Shown piece by piece: positions 55,501 to 64,000 of a stretch of 64,000 nucleotides of DNA; position 1 is the stretch's first letter, and every line of letters starts with the position of its first letter. The notes beneath the pieces are model-generated. The model was not told the DNA's origin. It saw only the letters and a program-made list of their open reading frames with translations, and searched no databases. The position numbers and the translations under genes are program-made. Source of the DNA: DATFVA01 sp963711455. Lineage in GTDB: Bacteria > Bacteroidota > Ignavibacteria > Ignavibacteriales > Ignavibacteriaceae. The DNA lies in the NCBI GenBank assembly GCA_963711455.1, contig CAVQEH010000006.1, positions 310,001 through 374,000 on the forward strand, in the 5' to 3' direction.

Positions 55501-56052
55501 AATGCAAACCTGAATTACGTCTCTGTAGATGAGATGGAAATTCTAAATAAAGTAAGAGAAGAATTAGTCCCGTATAAATCTTCATTTATGAAGGATGCAA
55601 AGGCTGCACTGGAAAGGGTAAAAACGTTTATAGATGAACAGGTCGGGAAGGAAAGGGAAGAAGGAATAAAAATTATTGATGGGTATATAAGCCAGCTGAA
55701 AGCAAATGAGAAGTTCTCTGAATTAAACCCGGAAAAACAAAACCAGGTCATTCAGCCGCTGGAAAATGAAAAAGCCAAAATAAACCAGGAGAATTTCATC
55801 CCTGTAATCAGGGATTTAACTCAAAATGTAAAAGCATTTCTGTATCAAAAACAGGTTCAACAAATTTATGACCTTGCAGAAAAGAAAGGGGATGGAGCAA
55901 AGATTGTACAGAAGCTCGTTAATTTTAATAAGATAAAACCTGTTTTTAAGAAGTCCACGCTAGATACCGAAGATGATGTTGAAGAGTACATTACTGAACT
56001 TAAAGAGACAATGCTTAAGCAAATTAAAGAAAACACAAAGATAATTTTATAG
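52570..56052 (+). CDS. brxC: BREX ATPase BrxC
   Basis: 1160 residues, normal for BrxC. P-loop GSGKS at 68-72 (WISGFFGSGKSHLLKIL). LFCIDEMGQYIAEN is the Walker B-like segment. Long coiled-coil and helical regions follow. BrxC is the AAA+ core needed for host methylation and phage exclusion. It runs straight from brxB (9 bases) and is followed by a hairpin before pglX. Confidence 0.95.
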   Translation: MLLKDIFEKNINRYIEGVIKADDNEHITQEIEEYVITNEIEDKIDKFFKHYVAPNTTNVGVWISGFFGSGKSHLLKILSYVLQNETINGKKAGEIFHGKISEEDFELKANVEKALKYPTRSILFNIDQKADIISKQQPDAILSVFQKVFNEMQGYYPKFGYIAEFERDLDKQELYEKFKERYSKIGGESWERGRETILLNIEVAAKALSEVKNISLEEGLKTIDNYDKQYRLSIEDFVNKVKEYIDKQPEGYRLLFCIDEMGQYIAENTKLMLNLQTLSETLSSKCKGQAWILVTAQDEIDALIGDMKAKQANDFSKIQARFVTRLNLSSANVDEVIHKRLLAKDEKSKPELEKLYQKEQNNFRTLFTFGDGTRQFHTFKNSDHFIYSYPFITYQFDLFQSCIRGLSLHNAFQGKHQSVGERSMLGVFQLVVQNIANEKVGKLVTFDQLYGGIKSTLRGEIQNSINDAEKNIENGFSVQILKLLFLVKYVKEFKATKKNIAILMVDSFDIDSIELEKKVQESLNILEDQSYIQQIAGVYEFLTNEEKDIQEEIKSTEIDSGLVRKSLGEMIFDDIIHDTKIRFEDNKQDYGFSRKLDNQLLSREEELSINVISPLYEDDISDQTLKSHSMGTFELFVKLAEDFRIKQELEMFLKTDKYVRQAQSSSIAETKRKILIEKAQQNNERKSKLVQSIEEMIINSKLFLNGSILEINGATPKNKVSNAFQELIRIAYPNLRMLDRIYKEDDLKNLILNQGDDFFKDSEETMTEAEHEVFNYINLKGQNHERVTTKSLLEYFTRRPYGWYQVGVLCVLAKLFVRNKVTIFNNSNELDKRELLRIINNNREFGNTIIDSVKAVSVEKVNKLKKFYREFFDETLDYADPKDVYQQFNKRLEREYEELKNLLGQESHYPFLKDLTEPIKKFSNLVSKDYSFIYDNVNSFSDEYLNLKEDIIDPIKRFMNGEQRKIYDSVVQFLNSQNANLNYVSVDEMEILNKVREELVPYKSSFMKDAKAALERVKTFIDEQVGKEREEGIKIIDGYISQLKANEKFSELNPEKQNQVIQPLENEKAKINQENFIPVIRDLTQNVKAFLYQKQVQQIYDLAEKKGDGAKIVQKLVNFNKIKPVFKKSTLDTEDDVEEYITELKETMLKQIKENTKIIL

Positions 56053-56130
56053 CTGCTCATTAGAGTTAGTTAGTGTCATTTCGAAAGAGCCCGGCCTTTC
56101 TCGGAGTGGTAAAATTGAAAGAAATTATTG

Positions 56131-56160
56131 CCGTCAGCTTCAGCTGACGGATTTTAAAAA
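56131..56160 (+). terminator. Hairpin between brxC and pglX
   Basis: CCGTCAGCT (56131-56139) and AGCTGACGG (56142-56150) make a 9-bp palindrome with a very short loop, followed by ATTTTAAAAA. It may be a partial terminator or attenuator within the operon; the T tract is weak. Confidence 0.5.
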
Positions 56161-56207
56161 TGAAATGCAATTATGGCTTTAGCCACATTCAAACATAAAT
56201 TGTCACT

Positions 56208-59200
56208 ATGAACAAAAACAAACTCAAATCCTTCGCACGCGAATCACGAACACGCCTGATCGATATTGTTTCCACAAAACTTGAATATGTGACCAACCCT
56301 GAAAAAATAAAAAACGAACTGGCGCTGCAAAATAAACTAAAGCAAATTGAGGATCTCCAAAGAGAAATAAAAAAGTCCTCAAAAGATAGTGTAATTGAAA
56401 AAGTAGCATACACCTGGTTTAACCGTTTTATTGCTCTGCGCTTTATGGATGCCAATGAATATACTTTTATGAAGATTGTCACTCCTGCTGTCGGGTTCAC
56501 TATTCCGGAAATACTTTCCGAAGCTAAGAGAGGCTACATAGATGAAAAGGTTAAAGTAGATAAAGAAAAGATTACTAAACTACTTGGCGGACAAATACCG
56601 GCGAAAGACCCGCAGAATGAAGTTTACCAGTTGCTTCTGGTTGCTGTATGCAATTACTATTACAGCATTATGCCGTTTATGTTTGAAAAGATAAACGATT
56701 ATACAGAACTTCTTCTGCCGGATGACCTTTTAAGTGAAAATTCTATCCTGAATGAAATTGTAGATAACCTCTCCGCAGAAGACTGTAAAGAAGTTGAAAT
56801 CATCGGCTGGCTTTATCAATACTATATTTCAGAGAAGAAAGATGAAGTTATAAATGCCAAAAAAAGATACAAGACTGAAGAAATCCCCGCGGCTACACAG
56901 TTATTTACACCACACTGGATTGTAAAATATATTGTAGATAACACTATAGGAAGAATGTGGCTGGAGGCTCACCCTGAATCCGGCATAAAAGGGAAGATGG
57001 AATTTTATATTGAACCGGTTGATAAAGATAAAATACCCCCCAAAACAATATCCTCTCCGGAAGAAATTACAATTATGGATCCCGCCTGCGGTTCCGGGCA
57101 TATTTTAACCTACGCGTTTGAACTGCTTTTTAGCATTTATGAGGAAGAAGGCTACGATAAAAATGAAATACCTTTTACAATATTAAAGAATAATTTATTC
57201 GGACTCGAAATTGACGACCGTGCAGCCAACCTCGCCTCCTTTGCCCTTTTTATGAAAGCCAGAAGTTACAGCAGGAAAACTTTCCGTGAACCGGTTAAAC
57301 TGAATATTTTATCCCTGCAAAAAATTGAATTTACAAAGGAAGAAATTGACGCTTACATAAGAGAAGTTAAACCGAACCTCTTTAACGTTAACCTTGAAGA
57401 AACACTGTCTCTTTTTAACGATGTAAAAGACCTTGGCTCGCTTATCAGACCCAATATCGGTAAAGTTGAAGACATCCTTTCTGACCTTAACAAAAAAGAA
57501 ATTACCGAAAATATATTTTACTCCAGCACAAACGAAAAAGTAATTAAAGCGCTGGAACAGGTAAAATATTTACAGAGTAAATATGACTGTGTAATTACAA
57601 ACCCGCCCTATGTTAATTCTTCTTATATGAATAAAACTGTTTCCGATTTTGTTAAAGCAAATTACAAAGAAACAAAAGCCGATCTATTTGCCTGCTTTTT
57701 AGTTAGATGCAGAGAGTTAGCTGAAACTGATGGAATGATTGGGTATGTCTCTCCTTATGTGTGGATGTTTATTTCGAGTTATGAATGGCTACGTTACAAT
57801 TTAGTTGATAACACTACAATACAAAACTTAATACAACTTGAATACAATGCATTTGAACCAGCCGTAGTTCCAGTGTGTACATTTACATTAAGAAATAACG
57901 TAATTAATGCCAAAGGCGATTATATAAAACTATCTGAATTTAGAGGTTACCAGAACCAGCCAATTAAAACACTCGAAGCAATTAAAAATCCAAATGTCGA
58001 TTTTCGATTTACAGCTAACCAAATCGATTTTGAAAAGATTCCAGGCTCTCCAATTGCATATTGGGTGAGTGAAAGAATAATTAATGTTTTCGCTAATACT
58101 AAATTTCTTTCAGAATATGGTGAAGCACGTAGAGGTCTGCAACCGGGATCACCTGAAGAATATAAAAGGCACTGGTTTGAAGTTGATTTAAGCAAAACTC
58201 TTTATCCATTAAGAAATAAAAAAGATTCACTTTCATCAAATAAAAAATGGTATTTATATAGTGATGGTGGTGAATTTCACAAATGGTATGGTTTGGTTAA
58301 TTACGTTGTAAATTGGGAGAACAATGGAGAAAAAATTAAAAATAATATCAAAGCTATCATTCCTAACGAACATCTTTATTTATTAGAAGCTATAACATGG
58401 AATAAAATATCGTCTTCAAATTTTGGTACTCGATATCTACCAGATGGTATAATATCAGGTGATGCAAGCCCATTTTACATTTCTAAATATCCAAACTTTT
58501 ATTTATCATTTTTTAACACAAAAATTATCTCTAATTTACTCCAAATTATAAATCCAACCTTAAATTTTACAACCGGAAATATTTCTAATATCCCAATAAT
58601 TTTTCCTAAATCTAAAGATGTTAGATCTGTGATAGAAAAAATAACTTCAGAAAATATTAATTTATCGAAATTAGATTGGGATAGTCGAGAAAATAGTTGG
58701 GATTTCAAAGCCAATGAGCTAATCCGATTAAAAGATATTTCACAAATACACAAAGCATATAATAATTACTGCAATTTCTGGCAGGAGCAATTTTTTCAGC
58801 TTCACAAAAATGAGGAGGAGCTTAACCGAATATTTATAGAAATTTACGGGCTTCAGGACGAATTAACACCAGATGTAGCATTAAAAAATATAACCATTCT
58901 AAAAGATGAAACTTACATTAACGACAATAAAGAGTTGGTTTTTAATCAGGATGAAATATTAAAACAGTTTATTTCATATTCTGTCGGGTGTATGTTCGGC
59001 AGGTACTCTCTGGATAAAGAAGGGCTTGTGCTTGCAAACCAGGGAGAGACGCTGGAGGATTATCTAAAGCAGGTTCCAAAACCATTTTTCACTCCGGATG
59101 CGGATAACATAATCCCAATCCTGGATGACGATTATTTTATGGACGATATAACAGACCGGTTCAGGGAATTCCTAAAAGTAAGTTTCGGCGAAGAGCATTT

Positions 59201-59672
59201 TGAAGAAAATTTAAGATTTGTGGAAGAATCACTCGGGAGAGATATAAGAAGCTACTTCCAGAAAGAATTTTACCCGGATCATATAAAGAGATACAAAAAG
59301 CGCCCCATCTACTGGATGTTCAGTTCACCCGGCAAAGGTTTTAACGCGCTCATATATATGCACCGCTACAAAAGCGATACAATTTCAAGATTACTAAATG
59401 AATATCTAAGAGAATTTATAAACAAACTAAACGCAAGGACAGATCACTTAAAATCAGTCTTATTAAGTGAAAGCGTTACACAAAAAGAGAAGAAAGACGC
59501 GGACAAAGAAGGAAAGAAAATAGAGAAGCTGCTAAAAGAAATGCACGAATACGAAAAGAAAATTCTGCACTACGCACAGCAGAAAATAGAAATTGACCTT
59601 GATGACGGAGTAAAGGTAAACTACTGCAAGTTTGAGGAGATATTATACCCGATTCCGGGGTTGTGTAAGTAA
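56208..59672 (+). CDS. pglX: BREX adenine-specific DNA methyltransferase PglX
   Basis: 1154 residues. Motif I MDPACGSGHILTYAFELLF has its Asp at about 291; motif IV NPPY is at 465-468 (CVITNPPYVNSSYMNK). The large C-terminal part is the target-recognition region. PglX methylates a non-palindromic adenine site on the host and is needed for phage exclusion. The site is not readable from sequence. The gene is intact. It is followed 14 bases later by the SIR2 gene. Confidence 0.95.
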   Translation: MNKNKLKSFARESRTRLIDIVSTKLEYVTNPEKIKNELALQNKLKQIEDLQREIKKSSKDSVIEKVAYTWFNRFIALRFMDANEYTFMKIVTPAVGFTIPEILSEAKRGYIDEKVKVDKEKITKLLGGQIPAKDPQNEVYQLLLVAVCNYYYSIMPFMFEKINDYTELLLPDDLLSENSILNEIVDNLSAEDCKEVEIIGWLYQYYISEKKDEVINAKKRYKTEEIPAATQLFTPHWIVKYIVDNTIGRMWLEAHPESGIKGKMEFYIEPVDKDKIPPKTISSPEEITIMDPACGSGHILTYAFELLFSIYEEEGYDKNEIPFTILKNNLFGLEIDDRAANLASFALFMKARSYSRKTFREPVKLNILSLQKIEFTKEEIDAYIREVKPNLFNVNLEETLSLFNDVKDLGSLIRPNIGKVEDILSDLNKKEITENIFYSSTNEKVIKALEQVKYLQSKYDCVITNPPYVNSSYMNKTVSDFVKANYKETKADLFACFLVRCRELAETDGMIGYVSPYVWMFISSYEWLRYNLVDNTTIQNLIQLEYNAFEPAVVPVCTFTLRNNVINAKGDYIKLSEFRGYQNQPIKTLEAIKNPNVDFRFTANQIDFEKIPGSPIAYWVSERIINVFANTKFLSEYGEARRGLQPGSPEEYKRHWFEVDLSKTLYPLRNKKDSLSSNKKWYLYSDGGEFHKWYGLVNYVVNWENNGEKIKNNIKAIIPNEHLYLLEAITWNKISSSNFGTRYLPDGIISGDASPFYISKYPNFYLSFFNTKIISNLLQIINPTLNFTTGNISNIPIIFPKSKDVRSVIEKITSENINLSKLDWDSRENSWDFKANELIRLKDISQIHKAYNNYCNFWQEQFFQLHKNEEELNRIFIEIYGLQDELTPDVALKNITILKDETYINDNKELVFNQDEILKQFISYSVGCMFGRYSLDKEGLVLANQGETLEDYLKQVPKPFFTPDADNIIPILDDDYFMDDITDRFREFLKVSFGEEHFEENLRFVEESLGRDIRSYFQKEFYPDHIKRYKKRPIYWMFSSPGKGFNALIYMHRYKSDTISRLLNEYLREFINKLNARTDHLKSVLLSESVTQKEKKDADKEGKKIEKLLKEMHEYEKKILHYAQQKIEIDLDDGVKVNYCKFEEILYPIPGLCK

Positions 59673-59686
59673 TTAGGAAAAGCTTT

Positions 59687-60835
59687 ATGAGCAAAATAGT
59701 ATATGTCCTTGGTGCTGGATTTTCAAAATGTACAAATGCCCCACTTCAAAAAGATATTCTAAAAGAAATATTTGATCTCAAGCCTTTTTATCCGGACGAT
59801 TTTGATAAACCTTTTGTTGATTCAAGGAAAAGGCTGGAGGATTTTTTAATTGAATTATTCAATGAAGATGATATAAATGAACTCGTGAAAATTGATTTAG
59901 AGAATCTATTTACAATTATGGATAAAGCAATTATAAACCGGGAATTCATTAACGATAAATCATTTGAAGATATATCTAAATTAAGAAGCGATTTAAACTG
60001 CTGCATTGTATATATGTTTAATGAAAAACTAAGAGGCAGCATTACAGGATTTTATTCCAAACTCGCCGAACAAATTGTAAAAAGGAGAACATCTGGCAAA
60101 CAGAAAGATGATCCTTTTGGATTTATAACATTGAATTGGGATATAATACTTGAAAATACTGTCTTTCAGGAGACTAAAGTTTTTAATGAAAACAAAGGTG
60201 ACGATGAAGCTAAATGTTTTGTTGATTACACTTGCTATGCTTATCCATTTAATATGAGTGATTATCCACATCGCAGTATAGATGTAAAGCCGAAAGGTCA
60301 TTATAATATAAAAATTATGAAATTACATGGATCACTTAACTGGTTAGTCTGTTCAAATTGCGGAAGGTTATTTTTTAAATTAGACGAAAAAATTGCAATT
60401 TATGAATTGCTGAAGCAAAAGAAATGTCCCGAATGTGAGCAGAAAGCTTTGCGTTCTTTGATTGTCACACCGACCTTGTTAAAAGATCTCAATAATACTC
60501 ATCTTAAAATGGTTTGGCACAATGCGCTATTGGATTTAATGGAAGCTGAAAAAGTTGTATTTGTGGGGTATTCATTTCCAATTGCAGATTTTGAATTGAG
60601 ATATTTACTTAAGAGAGGAATTTCAAAAAAAGCAAAAATTGAAGTTGTGTTAAGAAGTGACAATAAAGAAGTGTTTGAGCGGTTCCAGCAATTCTTTGGT
60701 AAACAATTTAAACCATCCGGAAGAATTACGTCTGGAACTGCTGGTTATTTTGCTTCAGAATTTGGACTTAACCTGATGCCTTTTGATTGTCCGGATGATA
60801 ATGTGAGAATAACTGCTGAACTTAATAAATCTTAA
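59687..60835 (+). CDS. SIR2-family protein in the BREX operon
   Basis: 382 residues. NAD-fold motif VLGAGFSKC at residues 6-14. The NAD-pocket sequence FITLNWDIILEN, catalytic His214 in KLHGSLNW, and a C4 zinc site (CSNCGR, CPECEQ) follow, then VVFVGYSFPIADFELRYLL. SIR2 domains in defence systems hydrolyse NAD+ to halt infected cells. It sits between pglX and pglZ, so it is an accessory gene of this BREX locus rather than a core one. Confidence 0.88.
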   Translation: MSKIVYVLGAGFSKCTNAPLQKDILKEIFDLKPFYPDDFDKPFVDSRKRLEDFLIELFNEDDINELVKIDLENLFTIMDKAIINREFINDKSFEDISKLRSDLNCCIVYMFNEKLRGSITGFYSKLAEQIVKRRTSGKQKDDPFGFITLNWDIILENTVFQETKVFNENKGDDEAKCFVDYTCYAYPFNMSDYPHRSIDVKPKGHYNIKIMKLHGSLNWLVCSNCGRLFFKLDEKIAIYELLKQKKCPECEQKALRSLIVTPTLLKDLNNTHLKMVWHNALLDLMEAEKVVFVGYSFPIADFELRYLLKRGISKKAKIEVVLRSDNKEVFERFQQFFGKQFKPSGRITSGTAGYFASEFGLNLMPFDCPDDNVRITAELNKS

Positions 60836-60872
60836 GTTTTTTATTTTATTAGTATATAATTTGTGATCCAGT

Positions 60873-61079
60873 TTTCCGAACCCATTGAATGTTAGAAGCT
60901 GTTAATTGCCTGTAAAATAATTAGTTTATGTAAAATAGGGGTTCGGAAGGTTCGGAAAAATCCATTGGTTTCTATAAAAAATAATTCTTATATTTCCGAA
61001 CCCATTGAATGTGTAAAAATGTTAAATGACTAATATATAATGAGTTAACTAAAAAGTAGGGTTCGGAAGGTTCGGAAAA
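60873..61079 (+). repeat. Two tandem 120-bp units with palindromic arms before fic
   Basis: Each unit starts TTTCCGAACCCATTGAATGT (60873 and 60993) and has GGGTTCGGAAGGTTCGGAAAA split as GGGTTCGGAA and GGTTCGGAAAA (60939 and 61059), exactly 120 bases apart. TTCCGAACCC pairs with GGGTTCGGAA, 10 bp, and a second GGTTCGGAA follows. The middle of each unit is AT-rich and unconserved. The last GGAA of unit 2 is the fic ribosome-binding site, ending 7 bases before the ATG. Confidence 0.85.
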
Positions 61080-61082
61080 TAA

Positions 61083-62108
61083 ATGAATAGATCAGAATTG
61101 ATAAAAGAATTCGAGAAGCTCAGGGAGAAGAATATTCATTTGATTGCTGTATCAAACAGTGAGTGGTATTCTCTTTTCCGTGATGAAATCCGCAATTCGA
61201 TTGCAATAGAGGGGATATTTGCCAACCGGAATGAACTGCTCGATGTACTAAGCAAGAACAAACGAACCAGCGATGAAAAGTCGGCTGCAATACTTGGATA
61301 TTTTGAGGCAGCAAGCACTTTGTACGAGTATGCAAATAACCTTTATAAAGAGGGAGAGTTTTCATTAAGAATATCTGATATAAAACAGATACATACTCTC
61401 TTAATGAGATACGAACAGCAGGTTGGTTCTTTCCAGGGAAAGCTCGGGGAATTACGGACAGAACCTGTGGAAGTAAATGAAGCAAAGTTTACCCCGCTTG
61501 ATTATGTATATGTGAGAGAGACAATGGAAGTTTTTATAAGCTGGATTAATGAAAAATTAAATGACCCGGATTATGATAAAATAAAACTTGCAGCGGAAAG
61601 TCATATACTCTTCGAGACTATTCATCCATTTAAAGATGGAAATGGCAGAGCCGGAAGAATTTTGCTCTCATTCATTCTAATTGGTTGCGGGTATGTAAAC
61701 ATTGCAATAAAGGGCACAAAAAAATATGATCGTGATAAATATTATGAAGCAATGGAGAACGGGGACGATCAATTTGAATTAATGCTGCGTGAAATTGAAA
61801 AAGGGAAGAAGCCCACTACAAAAAACATTAATAATTATGTCTCGAAAAGCAACGTAGCATTATTGGATGAGATTATATTAAACAGGTTAAAAGACGGGTT
61901 GAAACGGCTGAGCAAAAAAGAGTTCGTGAAAATGAACCAGGATGCCGTTGTTTCATTAAGGGATGCTGCAAAGTTTTTTAATTATTCGCAGGACTATCTC
62001 AGGAAACTGATAAACACAAAAAAACTGCCCGCAGAAAAGAAAGGAAAGCTCTGGTATATCAGGATCAGGGATGTTGAGAAATACATTAAAAATCTATCAG
62101 AAGAATAG
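61083..62108 (+). CDS. Fic-family AMPylase-like protein with C-terminal helix-turn-helix
   Basis: 341 residues. The Fic motif HPFKDGNGRAGR (181-192) is intact. An N-terminal SIAIEG (39-44) fits the (S/T)xxxE(G/N) inhibitory motif of class II Fic proteins. Residues about 280-340 form an excisionase/MerR-like DNA-binding unit (VSLRDAAKFFNYSQDYLRKLINTKKLP, WYIRIRDVEKYI). Fic enzymes transfer AMP or other nucleotides to target proteins. The HTH and the palindromic repeats just upstream suggest autoregulation. It is followed 2 bases later by pglZ. Confidence 0.9.
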   Translation: MNRSELIKEFEKLREKNIHLIAVSNSEWYSLFRDEIRNSIAIEGIFANRNELLDVLSKNKRTSDEKSAAILGYFEAASTLYEYANNLYKEGEFSLRISDIKQIHTLLMRYEQQVGSFQGKLGELRTEPVEVNEAKFTPLDYVYVRETMEVFISWINEKLNDPDYDKIKLAAESHILFETIHPFKDGNGRAGRILLSFILIGCGYVNIAIKGTKKYDRDKYYEAMENGDDQFELMLREIEKGKKPTTKNINNYVSKSNVALLDEIILNRLKDGLKRLSKKEFVKMNQDAVVSLRDAAKFFNYSQDYLRKLINTKKLPAEKKGKLWYIRIRDVEKYIKNLSEE

Positions 62109-62110
62109 TA

Positions 62111-64000
62111 ATGGCGAAACTTATAGAATCATTAAATAAAATATTTGAAAAGCAGAGAATAGTCTTCTGGTACGATTCAAAAGCAGAATTTAGCAATAGA
62201 TTCGATACTTTAGACTTGCCCGGAGTTGACAAAATAAAAATTCAGAACAATGAGTTCGGGATTAAATACAGGGTAATAAAGGAAGAACCAAAGAAAAAGT
62301 TCTTAATTTATACAGATAAGCCGAAACCCGAAGACAAAGATAACTGGCTGCTGGATTTAAGTCTTGCTAATTATGAGTTCTCAGCCGAACGGAGTTCGCT
62401 GCTGCTTCAGGAAATAGGCCTCCCGATAGAAAGGAAATTCTTTATCGACGAGCACATAAATTTCTTTAACAGCAAAAAACGGACAGAAGGGTTAGGAGAG
62501 ATCTTAAATCTGGAAGATAGCGAAAATGCGATCACGTTAAAGATGATCTCGGTAATTACCGGCACTCAACCTGATCTTGAATATATATTATTCGAATTAT
62601 TTGCTGAACTTCACCGGGATTCATCTGCAAAATATGATGAAATATTAAAATTTAATCTTGATACACATTTATGGAAGTTTATTGAGAAAAAATACAGCTA
62701 TAAAAGCAGCCAGCCCACTTTAATGGACTTCTTAATGGAGGTGTTTTCCTCCTGTTTTAATTATTATATCCCGGATGCTAAGTCAACCTTAAATAAACAA
62801 ACCATAATTTTACTAAATCATTGGTCGGATAATTCTAAGTATGCGATAAGTTTTAAGGACTTATCAGATAAAATAGCTACAGACCTGGATATTAAGGATA
62901 AAATTAAATCTCTGGATTACCGGGATCTTTTAGATATCTATTTCTTTCAGCTTGTGGAACAGAAAATAGTAAAAGAATTTATCGATGATATACTAAATGA
63001 TAAAATAAGCTATAATGAAGCGACTTCAGTATTACAAAAAAGGGAAAATAAATTCTGGTATCCATTCTATAAAAATATCTACCTTGCTTTAAAATATTCT
63101 ATTGAGATTATAAATTTTATTAAAAATTCAAATTTGTTAATTGACTCACTTTTAGATGGAATTACAAGGTATGTTAATGACTTATATAAAATAGACTTTG
63201 CCTATAGAAAATTTATTTATCACTTCAATAATGCAGAACACATTGATGTTCTAAAATCATTATCTGAAAAAATTGAAAATATTTATTCAAATAGTTTCTT
63301 ACTGCGAATTAATGATTCCTGGCAAAGGCAGGTGGATGAATGTAAAGAATGGCAAATACCATCTGTAACATCCCAGCGGGAATTCTTCAATAAATATATA
63401 AAGACTTATTCTGAGGGTGATAAAAAGATATATGTTATAATTTCGGACGCCCTAAGATATGAAACAGCAACAGAATTGCACGACCGGCTTTTATCCCGCG
63501 ATAGGTTTCAATCCGAACTTGGTTATATGTTAGGTATGTTGCCAAGTTATACTCAGCTTGGAATGGCAGCATTATTGCCGAATCAGAAATTAAGCTACAA
63601 TGATAAATCAAGCACGGTATTCGTAGATGACAGGAATTCCTCTAGTACCAATCGCGAGAAAATACTGCAATTAAATTATAGCAATTCTGTGGCAATTCAA
63701 GCCCGTGATCTTCTAAAATTTACAAGGGATGAAGGGCGGGAGTTTGTTAAAAAGGCAAATATATTTTATATATATCATAATTCCATTGACGCAACCGGGG
63801 ATAATTTTAAGACCGAGAACGAGGTTTTTAATAAAACTGAAGAAGCGCTGGACGAGATTGAAAAAATAGTAAAGCAGATAACAAATTTTAACGGCACAAA
63901 TATTATAATAACAGCAGACCATGGGTATATTTATCAAAACAGGAAACTTGAGGAAAGTGATTTTTGCAAGATTGATGAACAAAATGAGGTCTATTTTAGT
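62111..64000 (+). CDS. pglZ: BREX phosphatase-fold protein PglZ, 3' partial
   Basis: The window ends inside this gene after 630 codons; there is no stop. The start MAKLIESLNKIFEKQRIVFWYD is the family N-terminus. PglZ-domain motifs: VIISDALRYETATEL (metal-binding Asp), MLPSYTQLGMAALLP, and IIITADHGYIYQ. This is an alkaline-phosphatase superfamily protein of unknown substrate that is needed for BREX. It starts 2 bases after fic, so it is translated as part of the same operon. brxL, expected next, lies outside. Confidence 0.95.
   Translation, partial: MAKLIESLNKIFEKQRIVFWYDSKAEFSNRFDTLDLPGVDKIKIQNNEFGIKYRVIKEEPKKKFLIYTDKPKPEDKDNWLLDLSLANYEFSAERSSLLLQEIGLPIERKFFIDEHINFFNSKKRTEGLGEILNLEDSENAITLKMISVITGTQPDLEYILFELFAELHRDSSAKYDEILKFNLDTHLWKFIEKKYSYKSSQPTLMDFLMEVFSSCFNYYIPDAKSTLNKQTIILLNHWSDNSKYAISFKDLSDKIATDLDIKDKIKSLDYRDLLDIYFFQLVEQKIVKEFIDDILNDKISYNEATSVLQKRENKFWYPFYKNIYLALKYSIEIINFIKNSNLLIDSLLDGITRYVNDLYKIDFAYRKFIYHFNNAEHIDVLKSLSEKIENIYSNSFLLRINDSWQRQVDECKEWQIPSVTSQREFFNKYIKTYSEGDKKIYVIISDALRYETATELHDRLLSRDRFQSELGYMLGMLPSYTQLGMAALLPNQKLSYNDKSSTVFVDDRNSSSTNREKILQLNYSNSVAIQARDLLKFTRDEGREFVKKANIFYIYHNSIDATGDNFKTENEVFNKTEEALDEIEKIVKQITNFNGTNIIITADHGYIYQNRKLEESDFCKIDEQNEVYFS

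Noticed and set aside
60873..61079. Short CRISPR array
   Set aside because: Only two units, each with three palindromic arms and no adjacent cas genes; unit length of 120 bases is too long.

Overview
The window is AT-rich, tightly packed DNA from a flagellated, probably Gram-negative bacterium. The codon and gene style fits the FCB group, and an Ignavibacteria-like lineage is my best guess. No rRNA or other taxonomic marker is present, so that guess stays weak. The window falls into four blocks.

(1) 1-23.5 kb, motility and sensing. Three glycosyltransferase/TPR genes lead into flagellin, fliS, fliD, a FliT-like gene and flgM, so they probably glycosylate flagellin. A sigma-28 promoter that fits the consensus spacing sits before flagellin, and a second sits before a cheW gene further on. 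Next come a soluble histidine kinase with an NtrC-type regulator (one-base frameshift), a seven-PAS hybrid kinase, a small unlisted 58-residue protein, a LOV (blue-light type) histidine kinase overlapping a LytTR regulator, and a REC-kinase hybrid.

(2) 23.5-29.5 kb, ordinary small genes: an M81 metallopeptidase, a SnoaL-like protein, an ICMT-like methyltransferase, a SAP protein, a DinB-like protein and small membrane proteins.

(3) 29.5-44.3 kb, a chromosomal integron. The integrase gene lies in the same direction as its cassettes. It is split just before its catalytic tyrosine by a 280-bp unit that holds one GIY-YIG nuclease gene between perfect 12-bp inverted repeats. Cassettes follow, separated by unusually long attC sites (186-317 bp). 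Their cargo is mostly conflict genes: two HEPN proteins, a membrane/nucleotide-cyclase pair that looks like Pycsar, three toxin-antitoxin pairs, plus secreted proteins, a beta-lactamase-fold hydrolase and a SpoIIE-type phosphatase. An IS1182-like element cuts into the last attC.

(4) 45.4-64 kb, a defence island. It starts with a DUF2779 nuclease-like protein, a RecQ helicase fused to a phosphoribosyltransferase, a DprA-like protein and a glycine-rich membrane protein. These run directly into a BREX operon (brxA, brxB, brxC, pglX, then a SIR2 gene, a Fic gene and pglZ, which is cut by the window end). Two tandem 120-bp units with matched palindromic arms lie between sir2 and fic, and the last arm forms the fic ribosome-binding site.

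Three genes carry a single missing base in or beside homopolymer runs. This may be sequencing error rather than real decay.
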